NCBI GenBank assembly: GCA_964640655.1 | Contig: CAZXFT010000001.1 | Coordinates: 1 to 64,000 of the forward strand | Reading direction: 5' to 3' | Origin: BJGO01 sp964640655 | GTDB lineage: Bacteria > Bacteroidota > Bacteroidia > Chitinophagales > UBA10324 | DNA: 64,000 nucleotides | Shown here: one piece after another, positions 6,468 to 16,344 of the stretch | Layout: each line of letters begins with the position of its first letter | Position numbering within the stretch: position 1 is the first letter of the stretch | Translations under genes and position numbers: made by a program | Notes under the pieces: model-generated | Seen by the model: the letters and a program-made list of their open reading frames with translations, nothing else | Told to the model about the DNA's origin: nothing | The model's database searches: none

Positions 6468-8381
6468 ATGAAACAATCTGTTTTCTGCCTTACAGCAATC
6501 TATATTCTTTTTATAGTTTATTGCCTTCCATTAAATGTATCTGCGCAGGCCGGCAACCTCGATCCCACCTTTAGCCTGGATGGTATGCAGTTTTCTTCTT
6601 TTGGCTCCGGCGATGATCAGGCACAATCCATAGTGGTGCAACCCGATGGTAAAATACTGGTTGCAGGATACACATCTACAAACAGCAATTACAGCCTGGC
6701 CATACTGCGTTACAAAGCCGATGGCTCTCTCGATTCTACTTTCAGCACCGATGGCAAAGTGACCACATCTTTTTTTACCGAGGATGATTTTGGTTTTGAT
6801 ATGGCGCTGCAATCCGATGGTAAAATTGTAGTGGTGGGATATACCTTTCATACCAGCTACAATCACGATGTCTTTGCCATAGCACGCTATAATACCGATG
6901 GCACACTGGACAATACCTTTGGCAACGGTGGCTTGGCTACCCTGTCCTTAGGTAACATTTTTCAGCGTGCTTATGGCGTGGCCATTCAGCCCGATGGAAA
7001 AATTGTAGTGGTGGGCACAGCACAGTTCAACAGCTCTTCCGCCGATTATCAATGTCTCGTTGGCCGCTTCAATACTAACGGCACACTCGATCTTACTTTT
7101 TCATCCGACGGGTACACTAATTTTAATCTTGCCGGCAGCGGGTTCGACACCAATATCAATGATGTGGCGATACAAGCCGATGGGAAAATATTAATTGGCG
7201 GCTCTGTCCAAAATGCAGCAGGCAACAATGTATGCATCGTGCGCCTCAACACCAATGGCTCCTTCGACAACAGCTTCGATGACAACGGATATCTGGTTAC
7301 CGATTTTCTGTACTTCGACTCCGCATTAAAGATTGCTTTGCAAAGCGATGGTAAAATTGTAATGTGTGGCAGCTTCGACAATAAAACCGGACTGGTGCGC
7401 TATAATACTAACGGTAGCATCGACAGCACATTTAGTGATGATGGTATTACCACTGTAAACATTGGCACAGCAGGCAATCACGCCAGAGCGCTTGCTATAC
7501 AAACTGATGGCCGAATTGTTACAGCAGGCATTAGCGTTAATGGTACTACTAACTATTGCTTCACACTCGCACGATTTCTTAGCGATGGATCTCCTGATGT
7601 AAGCCTAAATAATGTAGGCTGGGCGCAACAGTGTTTAACCAGCACTACTATGTTTGCTACTGATATTGCCTTGCAGCCCGATGGCAAAATACTTATAACA
7701 GGTACAAGCGGCTCATCCCCAAGCGGTACTTTTTTAACCATGCGATTTATTGGCTGTTCATCATCAACTACCACTTATACCGACTCTAACTGCTTAACAT
7801 ACTACTGGCCCGAAAGCCAGGCCACCTATAATGTATCAGGTAATTATTCTGTAACGTACCCCAATGCACAGGGCTGCGACTCTATTATTACACTGAATCT
7901 TACCATTTATCAAAACCCCAATGTGAATGTTTCACAGTCAGGAGCCACCCTTACAGCTATTCAGGCAGGGGCCTCCTATCAATGGCTCGATTGCAATAAC
8001 AACAATGATCCAATTACAGGGGCTACTAATCAGTCGTACACCGCTACAGTCAATGGCAGCTATAGGGTTCAGGTAACTAAAAACGGATGCAGCGATTTTT
8101 CTACATGTAGAAATGTTACTACTGTTGGTGTTGCGGAAATAACAAACTCTGCAATTAAATTATTGAGCAATTACAACAACACCAATTACTATCTAACATC
8201 TGTTCCGGAAGGATCTGCTATAATGATTACTGATTTAAGCGGTCGCACTCTTTTTTGCCCTGTACACCGCTCATCCGCTAACGCTTATCTGGATGTATCT
8301 CCTTTAAGCATGGGAATGTACCTGGTATATGTTATGCAAAAAGATGAAATACTTTTTAGCGGCAAGTTGATAAAGCAGTAA
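6468..8381 (+). CDS. secreted delta-60-repeat beta-propeller protein with T9SS sorting domain
   Basis: This 637-residue protein has a Sec signal peptide ending near NVSAQ (residue 27). Seven delta-60 repeats (DUF5122 type) follow at about 55-residue spacing, each with a core such as VVQPDGKILVAG, ALQSDGKIVVVG or AIQPDGKIVVVG and ending in a YNTDGTLDNTFG-like segment. These repeats are predicted to form a beta-propeller. Next come two Ser/Thr/Asn-rich Ig-like modules and a type A sorting domain (MITDLSGRTLF, then SMGMYLVYVMQ). The usual YPNP motif at its start is missing. The protein is probably exported by T9SS and surface-attached or released. Ligand and role are unknown. Confidence 0.85.
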   Translation: MKQSVFCLTAIYILFIVYCLPLNVSAQAGNLDPTFSLDGMQFSSFGSGDDQAQSIVVQPDGKILVAGYTSTNSNYSLAILRYKADGSLDSTFSTDGKVTTSFFTEDDFGFDMALQSDGKIVVVGYTFHTSYNHDVFAIARYNTDGTLDNTFGNGGLATLSLGNIFQRAYGVAIQPDGKIVVVGTAQFNSSSADYQCLVGRFNTNGTLDLTFSSDGYTNFNLAGSGFDTNINDVAIQADGKILIGGSVQNAAGNNVCIVRLNTNGSFDNSFDDNGYLVTDFLYFDSALKIALQSDGKIVMCGSFDNKTGLVRYNTNGSIDSTFSDDGITTVNIGTAGNHARALAIQTDGRIVTAGISVNGTTNYCFTLARFLSDGSPDVSLNNVGWAQQCLTSTTMFATDIALQPDGKILITGTSGSSPSGTFLTMRFIGCSSSTTTYTDSNCLTYYWPESQATYNVSGNYSVTYPNAQGCDSIITLNLTIYQNPNVNVSQSGATLTAIQAGASYQWLDCNNNNDPITGATNQSYTATVNGSYRVQVTKNGCSDFSTCRNVTTVGVAEITNSAIKLLSNYNNTNYYLTSVPEGSAIMITDLSGRTLFCPVHRSSANAYLDVSPLSMGMYLVYVMQKDEILFSGKLIKQ

Positions 8382-8649
8382 TTTCTTTCTCCCCTGCTTT
8401 TATTCATTACCCCGCCTCAGTGTGCCCTTTTTTGTCAATCGTTATTGGTTTTTCATATATATGCAATACATGAACGAACACCTGGAAATAATTTTTTGTC
8501 TCAACTCATTAGGTTATATCAAGATACGTGGATTAACATAAAGTCGCGCACAATGAAGTTTGTATTATGGGAACTATGCTTATAGCTTCCGCTTCTCACC
8601 AACACAAGCACCTCCCCACTCGTATTTACTCAAACCAAAACTTATTTAT

Positions 8650-9846
8650 ATGAAAAATCTCTTATTCCTCCTATCACTGTACTGCCTAACCATGGTACAG
8701 GCTCAGGACCAAATTGTGCGCGTTGGCGGCATAAAGCAAGGCAGCTTTGCCATGGGCTCTAACGGTAACTACCTGCTCACTGGCTCCTATGGTTCCAGCA
8801 CCCTGCGCTGCTACGACATCAGCAACCCGGCCGTACCCCAGTTCACCGATTCCATCATACTCAACGGCGACCTTTCGTCCATTACCTTTAACAACACCTT
8901 TGCTCTGGTAGGTGGCAGCTGGTTTGTATCCCTCATCAATATGAGCAATCCTCAAAACCTGAGCATCACTGCTACCCTGCCCATCAGCGGTCAGGTGCAC
9001 AGCCTCTACTTCCACAACGATATGTTGTATGCGCTGCGCGCTGAAAACAATACCAACTTCCGCCTGCTGCGCATTGGCGTAAGCCTGCCCGGCGGTCTGA
9101 GCCTCATCGACAGCCTCTCTATACCCGAAATGGTAACCAAAATGGTAGGCACAGCCGATGGCCGAATTTTTTTAGCCCGTGTCTTAGCGTTTAACCCCAA
9201 TACGGTTCAGATACTCAACATCAGCGGTGGTGGCTTTACCACATTGGGCAGCATACCATCCGTAGGTGCTTCTTTTAACTCTTTCGATGTGCTGGGTAAT
9301 ACACTTTATATGAATTACGCCGACTCTATGCGTATCATCAACATCAGTGATCCCGCCAATCCACAAACCACAGACGTAATTCCCACACCCTACGGCAGCG
9401 ATATGCAGGCCTTGGATGCAAATCGTTTTGGTTTTTCTCAGTACCTGTCGTGCTATGGTGCCTACTGGAACGGCGGCTCTGTTACCGAATCCGTTTTTAA
9501 TTCATCAAACTATTGGTTGGCTACAGCCAAATCTTATCCCTATATCTTTTATTCAGTAAGCGATTCCATACATATCCTTTCCTTCAGCAACCTCTGGAAC
9601 AGTACGCCGCAGTTGCATGAAAATCAGCTTGTGCTTTATCCTAATCCTGTTACCGACATGCTTTATGTTTCAGGAGATGTTACATACGAAAGCCAATACA
9701 CCATCTATAACCTTTTGGGTCAGCCGGTGCAGAGCAACCGTTTCAGCACAGCCATAGATGTGCGCTCGCTGCACCGCGGCACCTATTTTATTTCCATAAC
9801 GAATGGAGATAATACTGTGGTGAAGGGGTTTGTCGTGGAAAGGTGA
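8650..9846 (+). CDS. secreted LVIVD-like propeller protein with T9SS sorting domain
   Basis: The start was placed at the ATG at 8650 because the signal peptide (MKNLLFLLSLYCLTMVQAQ) begins there; the open frame reaches back to 8560. The body (398 residues from this start) has repeated segments of the form A-L-V-G-G-S-W-F-V-S-L-I-N-M-S-N-P and MRIINISDPANPQ, as in LVIVD-type propellers. The C-terminal 75 residues are a type A sorting domain: LVLYPNPVTDMLYVSG, YTIYNLLGQPVQ, then GTYFISITNGDNTVVKGF. The 268 bp before it hold no evident gene. It probably acts outside the cell; substrate unknown. Confidence 0.85.
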   Translation: MKNLLFLLSLYCLTMVQAQDQIVRVGGIKQGSFAMGSNGNYLLTGSYGSSTLRCYDISNPAVPQFTDSIILNGDLSSITFNNTFALVGGSWFVSLINMSNPQNLSITATLPISGQVHSLYFHNDMLYALRAENNTNFRLLRIGVSLPGGLSLIDSLSIPEMVTKMVGTADGRIFLARVLAFNPNTVQILNISGGGFTTLGSIPSVGASFNSFDVLGNTLYMNYADSMRIINISDPANPQTTDVIPTPYGSDMQALDANRFGFSQYLSCYGAYWNGGSVTESVFNSSNYWLATAKSYPYIFYSVSDSIHILSFSNLWNSTPQLHENQLVLYPNPVTDMLYVSGDVTYESQYTIYNLLGQPVQSNRFSTAIDVRSLHRGTYFISITNGDNTVVKGFVVER

Positions 9847-9911
9847 TGAACAATAGATGCCTCACCGTACATATACGACGAACAATTAAGCACTAATAAC
9901 AGTAAGCCAAA

Positions 9912-12785
9912 CTAGAGCTTACGCTTCACTTCGATCTCTTCATAGCCTTCAATAATGTCTCCGGCTTTGAGGTCGTTGTAGTTCTTAATGGTGATACCGC
10001 ATTCCATACCCGCACTCACCTCCTTAACATCGTCTTTGAAACGCTTCAGTGAACTCAGCTCGCCGGTGTATATCACGATACCGTCGCGTATCAGGTGTAC
10101 CTTGGTGTTGCGGCTTATTTTTCCGTCGGTAACAAAGCAACCGGCAACAGTTCCCACCTTGGTAATCTTGAATACATCGCGCACCTCAATGTTGCACACA
10201 ATCTTCTCTTCAATCTTAGGTTCAAGCATGCCTTCCATAGCGCTCTTGATTTCCTCAATGGCATCATAGATAATGGAGTACAGTCGAATCTCGATATTTT
10301 CTTTCTCAGCCAGTTTACGTGCACCGGAAGATGGACGCACCTGGAAGCCCACTATGATGGCATCGGATGCCGAAGCCAGCAATACATCGCTCTCGGTAAT
10401 CTGACCCACACCGCGGAATACAATGCGCACCTGAATTTCCTGAGTAGATAGTTTCAATAACGAATCGGAAAGCGCTTCTACCGAACCGTCGAAGTCGGCT
10501 TTTACGATAACGTTCAGCTCTTTGAAATTGCCCAGTGCCAGACGGCGGCCAATTTCGTCGAGGGTAATATGTTTCTTGGTTCTTATACCTTGCTCGCGAA
10601 CAATCTGTGCGCGCTTGGCAGCTATTTGTTTAGCCTCCTGCTCGTCTTCGTAACCTTTTATTTTTTCACCTGCCTGAGGCGCACCGTCCAAACCGAGTAT
10701 CAGTACCGGTGTTGATGGACCCGCTTCCTGTAAGCGATTGCCGCGTTCGTTGAACATGGCTTTGATACGTCCAAAGTTGCTTCCCGCCACTATCGCATCA
10801 CCGGCGTGCAGCGTGCCTTCCTGCACCAGAATGGTGGTTACATAGCCGCGGCCCTTGTCAAGGGTAGCTTCTATCACCGAACCTATTGGCATCTTATCCG
10901 GATTGGCTTTCAGGTTTAATATATCAGATTCGAGTAATATCTTTTCCAGCAGTAAGTCCACATTCTGACCCGACTTCGCCGAAATCTCCTGTGTCTGAAA
11001 TTTACCACCCCACTCTTCTACCAGAATATTCATAGAAGCCAGCTGCTCACGAATCTTGTCGGCATTGGCTCCCGGTTTATCCATTTTGTTGAATGCAAAA
11101 ACAATAGGCACACCGGCAGCCTGTGCGTGGCTTATGGCCTCTTTGGTTTGCGGCATCACACTGTCATCTGCGGCAATTACAATAACCGCAATATCGGTAA
11201 TCTTGGCACCGCGTGCACGCATTGCCGTAAAGGCTTCGTGACCCGGCGTATCCAGGAATGTTATTTTCTTATCGCCTTTTGTTACCTCATAAGCACCGAT
11301 GTGCTGAGTGATACCACCCACCTCGCCGGCTACTACATTGGCCTCACGAATGTAATCGAGCAAAGATGTTTTACCGTGATCCACGTGACCCATAATGGTA
11401 ACAATCGGAGCACGCGGCTGCAGGCTATCTTCATCATCTGCTTCATCCTCCACTTCCAGGTCGGCCTGTTCTTCCACACTGATAAAGGATATTTCTTTTC
11501 CGAACTCATGAGATACCAGTTCTATCACTTCTGCATCTAATCTCTGATTAATGGACACGATAATGCCCAAACTCATACAGGTTTTAATTACTTCTACCAC
11601 TGCCACACCCAGTAAACTGGCCAGCTCAGAAACGCTGATGAACTCTGTTACCTGAATCACCGATTTTTCGTTGCTGGAAACGGACTCCTTCTCGGCGTCG
11701 GCTTCTTTACGTTTCAGGCGGCGGTAGTCGGCCTTGGTCGGCTTAGCTTTAGGACCACTGCCCAGGCGCGCCATAGTTTCTTTTATCTTATCCTGTATTT
11801 GCTTTTCGGATACTTCCTGTTGTTCAGGCTTTTCGTATCGTGCGCGGTTAGGTTGGTCGCGTCGTTGGTTTTGATCGCGACGCTGATTGGGGTCGCGTTT
11901 TTGTTGGTCGGGGGTTGTTGTGGGCTTTTGCTGATCGCTGCTGTAAATACGTTTGCGCTGGCGCTTTTTCTCCTGCTGTGCTTCTTTTTGATTGGCCTGA
12001 GCCTGTGCTACCGCTTTCTCTTTATCCTGAATAGCCTTGAGGTCTATCTTGCCTAATACTTTAGGGCCGCTGAGCACTTCGTATTCAGTCTTTTTACTGA
12101 TTTCCTGTGGCTTTTCGGGCTCTGATATAGGTGCTTCAGGAGTAGAAGATTCTGCTGCCGGTGCCTTTGTTTCCGCAGTTGATTCGGGAGAACCTTCTTC
12201 TTCTGTTTTTGCTTTTTTGCGGCCTTTTGTTTTAGGTGCTTCCTCAGCAGGTGCTGCTTCTTTTTCTTTGGCCTTAGGTTTTTTATCTAAATCTATTTTA
12301 CCCAAAACCTTGGGGCCTTCTATTGCAGGAGCCTTGCTTTTTTTCTTTTCAGGAACTGCTTCTTCCTGAACCGGAGGAGATACTTCCTGAACTGGAGTTT
12401 CCTCTTTAGCAACAGGCTTGCTTTCCTTTACAGGCTCTGTCGTTACCACCGATTCTTTGGCTGTAACATTTTTAATAAGAATTTCTTTTTCCTCGCGTTT
12501 AGACGAAACTGTTTTTTTAGGCTCTTCAACCGGCGCCGCTGTGGCGGCAGCTACTGAGGATGCACCACGTCCTAAACTGATTTTATCCGCTTTTTGCTTG
12601 GCGGCTTTATCCTGAGAGAACTCTGCCAGCAAAACACTATACATATCTGCCGTGATTTTAAGGGTGGGCCTGTTCTCCACCTTAAAACCCTTAGCATTAA
12701 GAAAGTCCACGATGTGTGCCACACCAATGTTCAGTTCTTTGGCTACTGCTAATACTCTTTTTTCTGTTTGTGCTGTGTCTGACAT
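9912..12785 (-). CDS. infB: translation initiation factor IF-2
   Basis: This 957-residue GTPase brings initiator fMet-tRNA to the 30S subunit and promotes subunit joining. Seen here: an IF2_N domain at the start (RVLAVAKELNIGVAHIVDFL), a long charged Lys/Glu/Pro/Gln linker (about 70-350), a second IF2_N-like part, and the G domain with G1 GHVDHGKTS near residue 465, G3 DTPGHEAF and G4 NKMD. The C-terminal beta-barrel and IF2-C domains follow. It is the last gene of rimP-nusA-infB, starting 19 bp after nusA. It converges on a plus-strand T9SS gene with a 65-bp gap that shows no clear terminator hairpin. Confidence 0.98.
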   Translation of the reverse strand: MSDTAQTEKRVLAVAKELNIGVAHIVDFLNAKGFKVENRPTLKITADMYSVLLAEFSQDKAAKQKADKISLGRGASSVAAATAAPVEEPKKTVSSKREEKEILIKNVTAKESVVTTEPVKESKPVAKEETPVQEVSPPVQEEAVPEKKKSKAPAIEGPKVLGKIDLDKKPKAKEKEAAPAEEAPKTKGRKKAKTEEEGSPESTAETKAPAAESSTPEAPISEPEKPQEISKKTEYEVLSGPKVLGKIDLKAIQDKEKAVAQAQANQKEAQQEKKRQRKRIYSSDQQKPTTTPDQQKRDPNQRRDQNQRRDQPNRARYEKPEQQEVSEKQIQDKIKETMARLGSGPKAKPTKADYRRLKRKEADAEKESVSSNEKSVIQVTEFISVSELASLLGVAVVEVIKTCMSLGIIVSINQRLDAEVIELVSHEFGKEISFISVEEQADLEVEDEADDEDSLQPRAPIVTIMGHVDHGKTSLLDYIREANVVAGEVGGITQHIGAYEVTKGDKKITFLDTPGHEAFTAMRARGAKITDIAVIVIAADDSVMPQTKEAISHAQAAGVPIVFAFNKMDKPGANADKIREQLASMNILVEEWGGKFQTQEISAKSGQNVDLLLEKILLESDILNLKANPDKMPIGSVIEATLDKGRGYVTTILVQEGTLHAGDAIVAGSNFGRIKAMFNERGNRLQEAGPSTPVLILGLDGAPQAGEKIKGYEDEQEAKQIAAKRAQIVREQGIRTKKHITLDEIGRRLALGNFKELNVIVKADFDGSVEALSDSLLKLSTQEIQVRIVFRGVGQITESDVLLASASDAIIVGFQVRPSSGARKLAEKENIEIRLYSIIYDAIEEIKSAMEGMLEPKIEEKIVCNIEVRDVFKITKVGTVAGCFVTDGKISRNTKVHLIRDGIVIYTGELSSLKRFKDDVKEVSAGMECGITIKNYNDLKAGDIIEGYEEIEVKRKL

Positions 12786-12804
12786 TCGGGGGTTAAGTTA
12801 GGTA

Positions 12805-14049
12805 TTATCCTTCTTTCTCAAATTCTGATTTAAGGATGCGTAATATTTCGTTCACGGTTTCTTCTTCGAGGTCGGCGCGACGTGCTATTTCTTCAGCACT
12901 CAGTGCCAGAACATCTTTTGCAGTATCGCAACCGATTCCTTTCAGGTTATTGATAATCCAATCATCAATCTCGTCGGCAAATTCTTCCAGATCAATATCG
13001 TAGTCCTCGTCTTCGTTGTCGCGGAACACATCTATCTGATATCCGGTAAGCTGGCTGGCCAAACGGATGTTAGCGCCTCCACGGCCTATGGCCAGCGACA
13101 CCTGATCGGGCTTCAGAAATACAGATACACGTTTTGCAGCCTCGTCTATTTCTATGCTCGAAATTTTTGCAGGAGTCAGACTGCGGGTAATCAGCAGGCT
13201 GGTGTTATTAGTAAAGTTGATAACATCAATATTTTCGTTTTTCAACTCACGCACGATGCCGTGAATGCGGGAGCCTTTCATTCCCACACAGGCACCTACC
13301 GGGTCTATGCGGTCGTCGTATGATTCCACGGCCACTTTAGCGCGCTCGCCTGGTTCGCGAACAATCTTTTTAATCTGGATGATGCCGTCAAAAATTTCAG
13401 GCACTTCGTTTTCGAGCAGCTTGGCCAAAAAGCTTGGCGCAGTGCGCGAAAGAATCACCACCGGTTGATTGTTTTTCATCTCAACCTTTTTAATAACCGC
13501 ACGCACGGTATCCCCTTTTTTAAAGAAATCGGCGCTTATCTGTTCGTTTTTAGGCAGTATGAGTTCGTTGCCGTCTTCATCAAGCAAGAGGGTTTCTTTT
13601 TTCCAGGTCTGATACACCTCGGCTGAGATAATGTCGCCGATGCGGTCTTCGTACTTCTTAAATATTTCGTCTTTCTCCAATTCAGAAACACGCGATGCCA
13701 GTGTTTGACGAGCCGTTAAAATAGCGCGGCGGCCAAAGGATGCCAACGTTACCTCTTCTACGGCTTCTTCGCCTATACTGTAATCAGACTCCAGCTTTTG
13801 CGCCTCCGAAAGGCCTATTTGCGTTACCGGGTCTTCCACCATACCATCTTCCACGATAGTGCGGCGATGCCAGATTTCCAAATCTCCTTTTTCGGTGTTT
13901 ACAATCACGTCGAAGCTTTCATCAGAGCCGTACTTTTTACGAATCAGGGTACGGAATACGTCTTCCAATACCTTCATCATGGTTGGCCTATCAATGTTTT
14001 TGAGGTCTTTAAACTCGCTAAAGCTGTCAACTAATTCAATGCTGTTCAT
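12805..14049 (-). CDS. nusA: transcription termination/antitermination factor NusA
   Basis: This 414-residue protein binds RNA polymerase and nascent RNA and modulates pausing, termination and antitermination. In order: the N-terminal RNAP-binding domain (residues 1 to about 125), an S1 domain (GDTVRAVIKKVEM onward), and KH domains with VGACVGMKGSRIHGIVRELK and LAIGRGGANIRLASQLTG. It ends in a short acidic/HhH-like tail (GIGCDTAKDVLALSAEEIAR). E. coli NusA has longer repeats there; the short form is usual in Bacteroidota. The gene sits 15 bp after rimP and before infB. Confidence 0.97.
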   Translation of the reverse strand: MNSIELVDSFSEFKDLKNIDRPTMMKVLEDVFRTLIRKKYGSDESFDVIVNTEKGDLEIWHRRTIVEDGMVEDPVTQIGLSEAQKLESDYSIGEEAVEEVTLASFGRRAILTARQTLASRVSELEKDEIFKKYEDRIGDIISAEVYQTWKKETLLLDEDGNELILPKNEQISADFFKKGDTVRAVIKKVEMKNNQPVVILSRTAPSFLAKLLENEVPEIFDGIIQIKKIVREPGERAKVAVESYDDRIDPVGACVGMKGSRIHGIVRELKNENIDVINFTNNTSLLITRSLTPAKISSIEIDEAAKRVSVFLKPDQVSLAIGRGGANIRLASQLTGYQIDVFRDNEDEDYDIDLEEFADEIDDWIINNLKGIGCDTAKDVLALSAEEIARRADLEEETVNEILRILKSEFEKEG

Positions 14050-14064
14050 TTTTTTGAATTGGTT

Positions 14065-14526
14065 TTAATATTTAAGAAATGGTTTTGTTGATTTAATGTC
14101 CTGAAAGTTCAAGCTGATGTCTTCGTGAAGGATGTTTTTCTTTTCTTTTTTCTCTGTGGTAATTACTATGCCGTCGTCGTTCACCTGTTTAAGGTTGCCG
14201 ATGTATTTCATTCCATTGAATGCTACTGATTCTACCGGACGGTTGAGGTATTGCAGATACTGCTCGTGTACCTTAAAGGGCTGGTCGGCACCGGGAGAGG
14301 AAACCTCGAGTGCGTATTTCTCCGAGAAGTTGATGGCCTCGTTCAGCACTTTTTCCAGCGCACGGCTCACCGCCACGCAATCTTCTATGGTGATGCCTTC
14401 CATTTTGTCAATAAACACGCGTACCGTTTCTGTTCGTTCGTTGATTTTTACTTCAACCAGAAACAGATTCAGCTCCCCAAGTATGGGTTGCAAATGTTCA
14501 AGTACGATGTCGTTGATGTTGTTCAT
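14065..14526 (-). CDS. rimP: ribosome maturation factor RimP
   Basis: This 153-residue protein is needed for 30S subunit maturation. The family hallmarks are FLVEVKINERTETVRVFIDK (N-terminal domain), GITIEDCVAVSRALEKVL, and YALEVSSPGADQPF. It is the first gene of the rimP-nusA-infB operon. A terminator-like hairpin lies 17-35 bp upstream of its start, and a TACATTTG element sits further upstream, so the hairpin may lie in the leader transcript. Confidence 0.95.
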   Translation of the reverse strand: MNNINDIVLEHLQPILGELNLFLVEVKINERTETVRVFIDKMEGITIEDCVAVSRALEKVLNEAINFSEKYALEVSSPGADQPFKVHEQYLQYLNRPVESVAFNGMKYIGNLKQVNDDGIVITTEKKEKKNILHEDISLNFQDIKSTKPFLKY

Positions 14527-14542
14527 TTAGGTATAAAAGAAA

Positions 14543-14561
14543 AGGGGACTTTCGGTCCCCT
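14543..14561 (-). terminator. intrinsic-terminator-like hairpin before rimP (terminator or attenuator)
   Basis: On the minus strand AGGGGAC-CGAAA-GTCCCCT forms a 7-bp GC-rich stem with a 5-base loop, followed at once by TTTCTTTTATA. This is a good Rho-independent terminator shape. It could end transcription of the upstream T9SS gene (stop at 14613) or act as a leader attenuator for rimP-nusA-infB. Confidence 0.7.
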
Positions 14562-14577
14562 CCTTCATTTTCCGATG

Positions 14578-14585
14578 CAAATGTA
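14578..14585 (-). promoter_or_regulatory. candidate -7 promoter element TACATTTG for rimP-nusA-infB
   Basis: On the minus strand TACATTTG matches the Bacteroidota -7 consensus TAnnTTTG exactly. No TTG is found at the -33 spacing (a T-rich ATATTTCTT is there instead). If it is used, transcription would start near 14571 and the hairpin at 14543-14561 would be in the leader. Confidence 0.4.
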
Positions 14586-14612
14586 AGAGTTTCGATAGAA
14601 ATAAGAAATATC

Positions 14613-16331
14613 CTAGTGTTGAATTACAAAACCGCTCACATTTGATGTGCTTTCGGTTAGTAACTGGAGATAATACATACCCGGCGGCCAATGGCTCACC
14701 TCCATATTTATATTATTGTCTGTTATTTGTTTTTCCATAACAAGCACTCCTAAAGAATTAAAGACACGCAAAGAACCCCGATTAATAAATGGATCGGTTT
14801 GTACATATACTACATCGCTTGCCGGATTAGGATAGAGTATTACTTTATTATCTGAAAAAGTTTCTTTTATGCCTACGCCGATATAGCTGTAGTTGATTCG
14901 AGATACTATGTAATCATAGCCGGTTGGTTCGGCATTTAAGCAGGTAATATTATCCAGTTGAATCCCAATATCTTGAAAATAGCAGCCCGTATATAAAGTA
15001 CCATTATGATCGGTGCATATACTTTGTATCCTGGATTTATCAATAATAAAATTCGACGAAATAAATTTTGTATATGTTTTAGCCCATAGTGCATTACCGC
15101 TGCCTGTATCGAGCGCTAGTACAAAATGACTGGCGTAATAGTTTTTAACACAATTTATTGATACACCATCCACATTTACTGTATCAGAAGCAAATCCACA
15201 TGTAAAAATATATCCCGATGTATCAATTACCACCCGGCTAAATCTTATTGCTGGCAAACTCTTTTCCCACTCTATATTTTTATTGCTTATATTCAGTTTC
15301 ATCAGTTTTGAGCGTTGGGGCCATATACCGTTATTATAATTAACGGTGCTATCTATACACAAGTATATGCTGTTGTGATGTAACGCAATGCTCTGCACAT
15401 AATCGTTTAAGGGTTCTGCATAAACCATTCCCCATGTAGCTACTCCCTGCACATTAAATCGAACTAAGAATACATCAATTAAGTTTTCGCGCAATAGCAT
15501 GATAGAATCAAACACCAGCCAGGGACTGTTAAACTCGCCTGCCGCATATATATTTCCATGCTCATCCAGGCTTATCGACTTCAATGTTTCATACCCTTGA
15601 CCTCCACTACTGCTGCTTCTTGCCCACAGAACGCTTCCGTTTGTACCATTCAACTTTGCTAAAAACATATTGCTGTTGTTATTAGTAGTTAATTCAGTAT
15701 TGCCTATATTAAGAACGCTACTATAGTAATAACCACCCGCATATACATTCCCCATTTTATCTGCCTGTAAAGCGGTTAAATAATCGGCTTTTGTTCCTCC
15801 AAAACTTTTTATCCATTTTACATTACCCGAATCTTCGCTCAGTGCGATCACAAACATATCTTCTTGCGGATAGCTGCTGTTTTCTTCTATATTCCAAACA
15901 GTATCCTGCCCCACGGTCAGATACGTGCTTCTATATGTACCTCCAACATATATAGTTCCGTTTGCATCACTGACTATACTTGTCGATCGGTCGTGATATT
16001 TACCATGCAACTGTTTCACCCAAAGTAGCTGTCCGCTTGCTGCATCGTATTTAACTATGGCCACATCATCATATCCATAATTGGTATTGTCAATAAACAA
16101 TCCGGTTTTAAACTCTATCTGTGTGCTATTAAAATTTATGGCCACATATACCTGACCATCTCCGCCCAGGCACATAGCCGCCGGCGTTTCGTTCATTGTG
16201 CCTCCGCTTTTTTGCTTCACGGCCCAGGCATAGTTTACCTGTGCCCTGCTATCTAAGTGGCATAAGCAGAGCATCCAGCAAAGTATAGCCGCTGCCCTGC
16301 TTCTAACTTTTTTGTTTACTGCTTGTGGCAT
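14613..16331 (-). CDS. secreted propeller-repeat protein with T9SS sorting domain
   Basis: This 572-residue protein has a signal peptide (AAAILCWMLCLCHLDSRAQ, cleavage near residue 31). Repeated SBBP-like blades follow, such as GNIYAAGEFNSPWLVF, GTIYVGGTYRST, GNVYAGGYYYSS and GTLYTGCYFQD, each after a segment of the type LLWVKQLHG. This suggests a beta-propeller. The C-terminal 75 residues form a type A sorting domain: VILYPNPASDVVYVQ, LRVFNSLGVLVMEKQ, PPGMYYLQLL. It follows the full-length metalloprotease gene by 13 bp and may be cotranscribed with it. The hairpin at 14543-14561 could end this transcript. Confidence 0.85.
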   Translation of the reverse strand: MPQAVNKKVRSRAAAILCWMLCLCHLDSRAQVNYAWAVKQKSGGTMNETPAAMCLGGDGQVYVAINFNSTQIEFKTGLFIDNTNYGYDDVAIVKYDAASGQLLWVKQLHGKYHDRSTSIVSDANGTIYVGGTYRSTYLTVGQDTVWNIEENSSYPQEDMFVIALSEDSGNVKWIKSFGGTKADYLTALQADKMGNVYAGGYYYSSVLNIGNTELTTNNNSNMFLAKLNGTNGSVLWARSSSSGGQGYETLKSISLDEHGNIYAAGEFNSPWLVFDSIMLLRENLIDVFLVRFNVQGVATWGMVYAEPLNDYVQSIALHHNSIYLCIDSTVNYNNGIWPQRSKLMKLNISNKNIEWEKSLPAIRFSRVVIDTSGYIFTCGFASDTVNVDGVSINCVKNYYASHFVLALDTGSGNALWAKTYTKFISSNFIIDKSRIQSICTDHNGTLYTGCYFQDIGIQLDNITCLNAEPTGYDYIVSRINYSYIGVGIKETFSDNKVILYPNPASDVVYVQTDPFINRGSLRVFNSLGVLVMEKQITDNNINMEVSHWPPGMYYLQLLTESTSNVSGFVIQH

Positions 16332-16344
16332 ACTTATGCTTGGA

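Noticed and set aside
8560..8649. Extended N-terminus of the second T9SS propeller protein
   Set aside because: The extra 30 residues precede a complete signal peptide that begins at the ATG at 8650, so the longer start is not credible.
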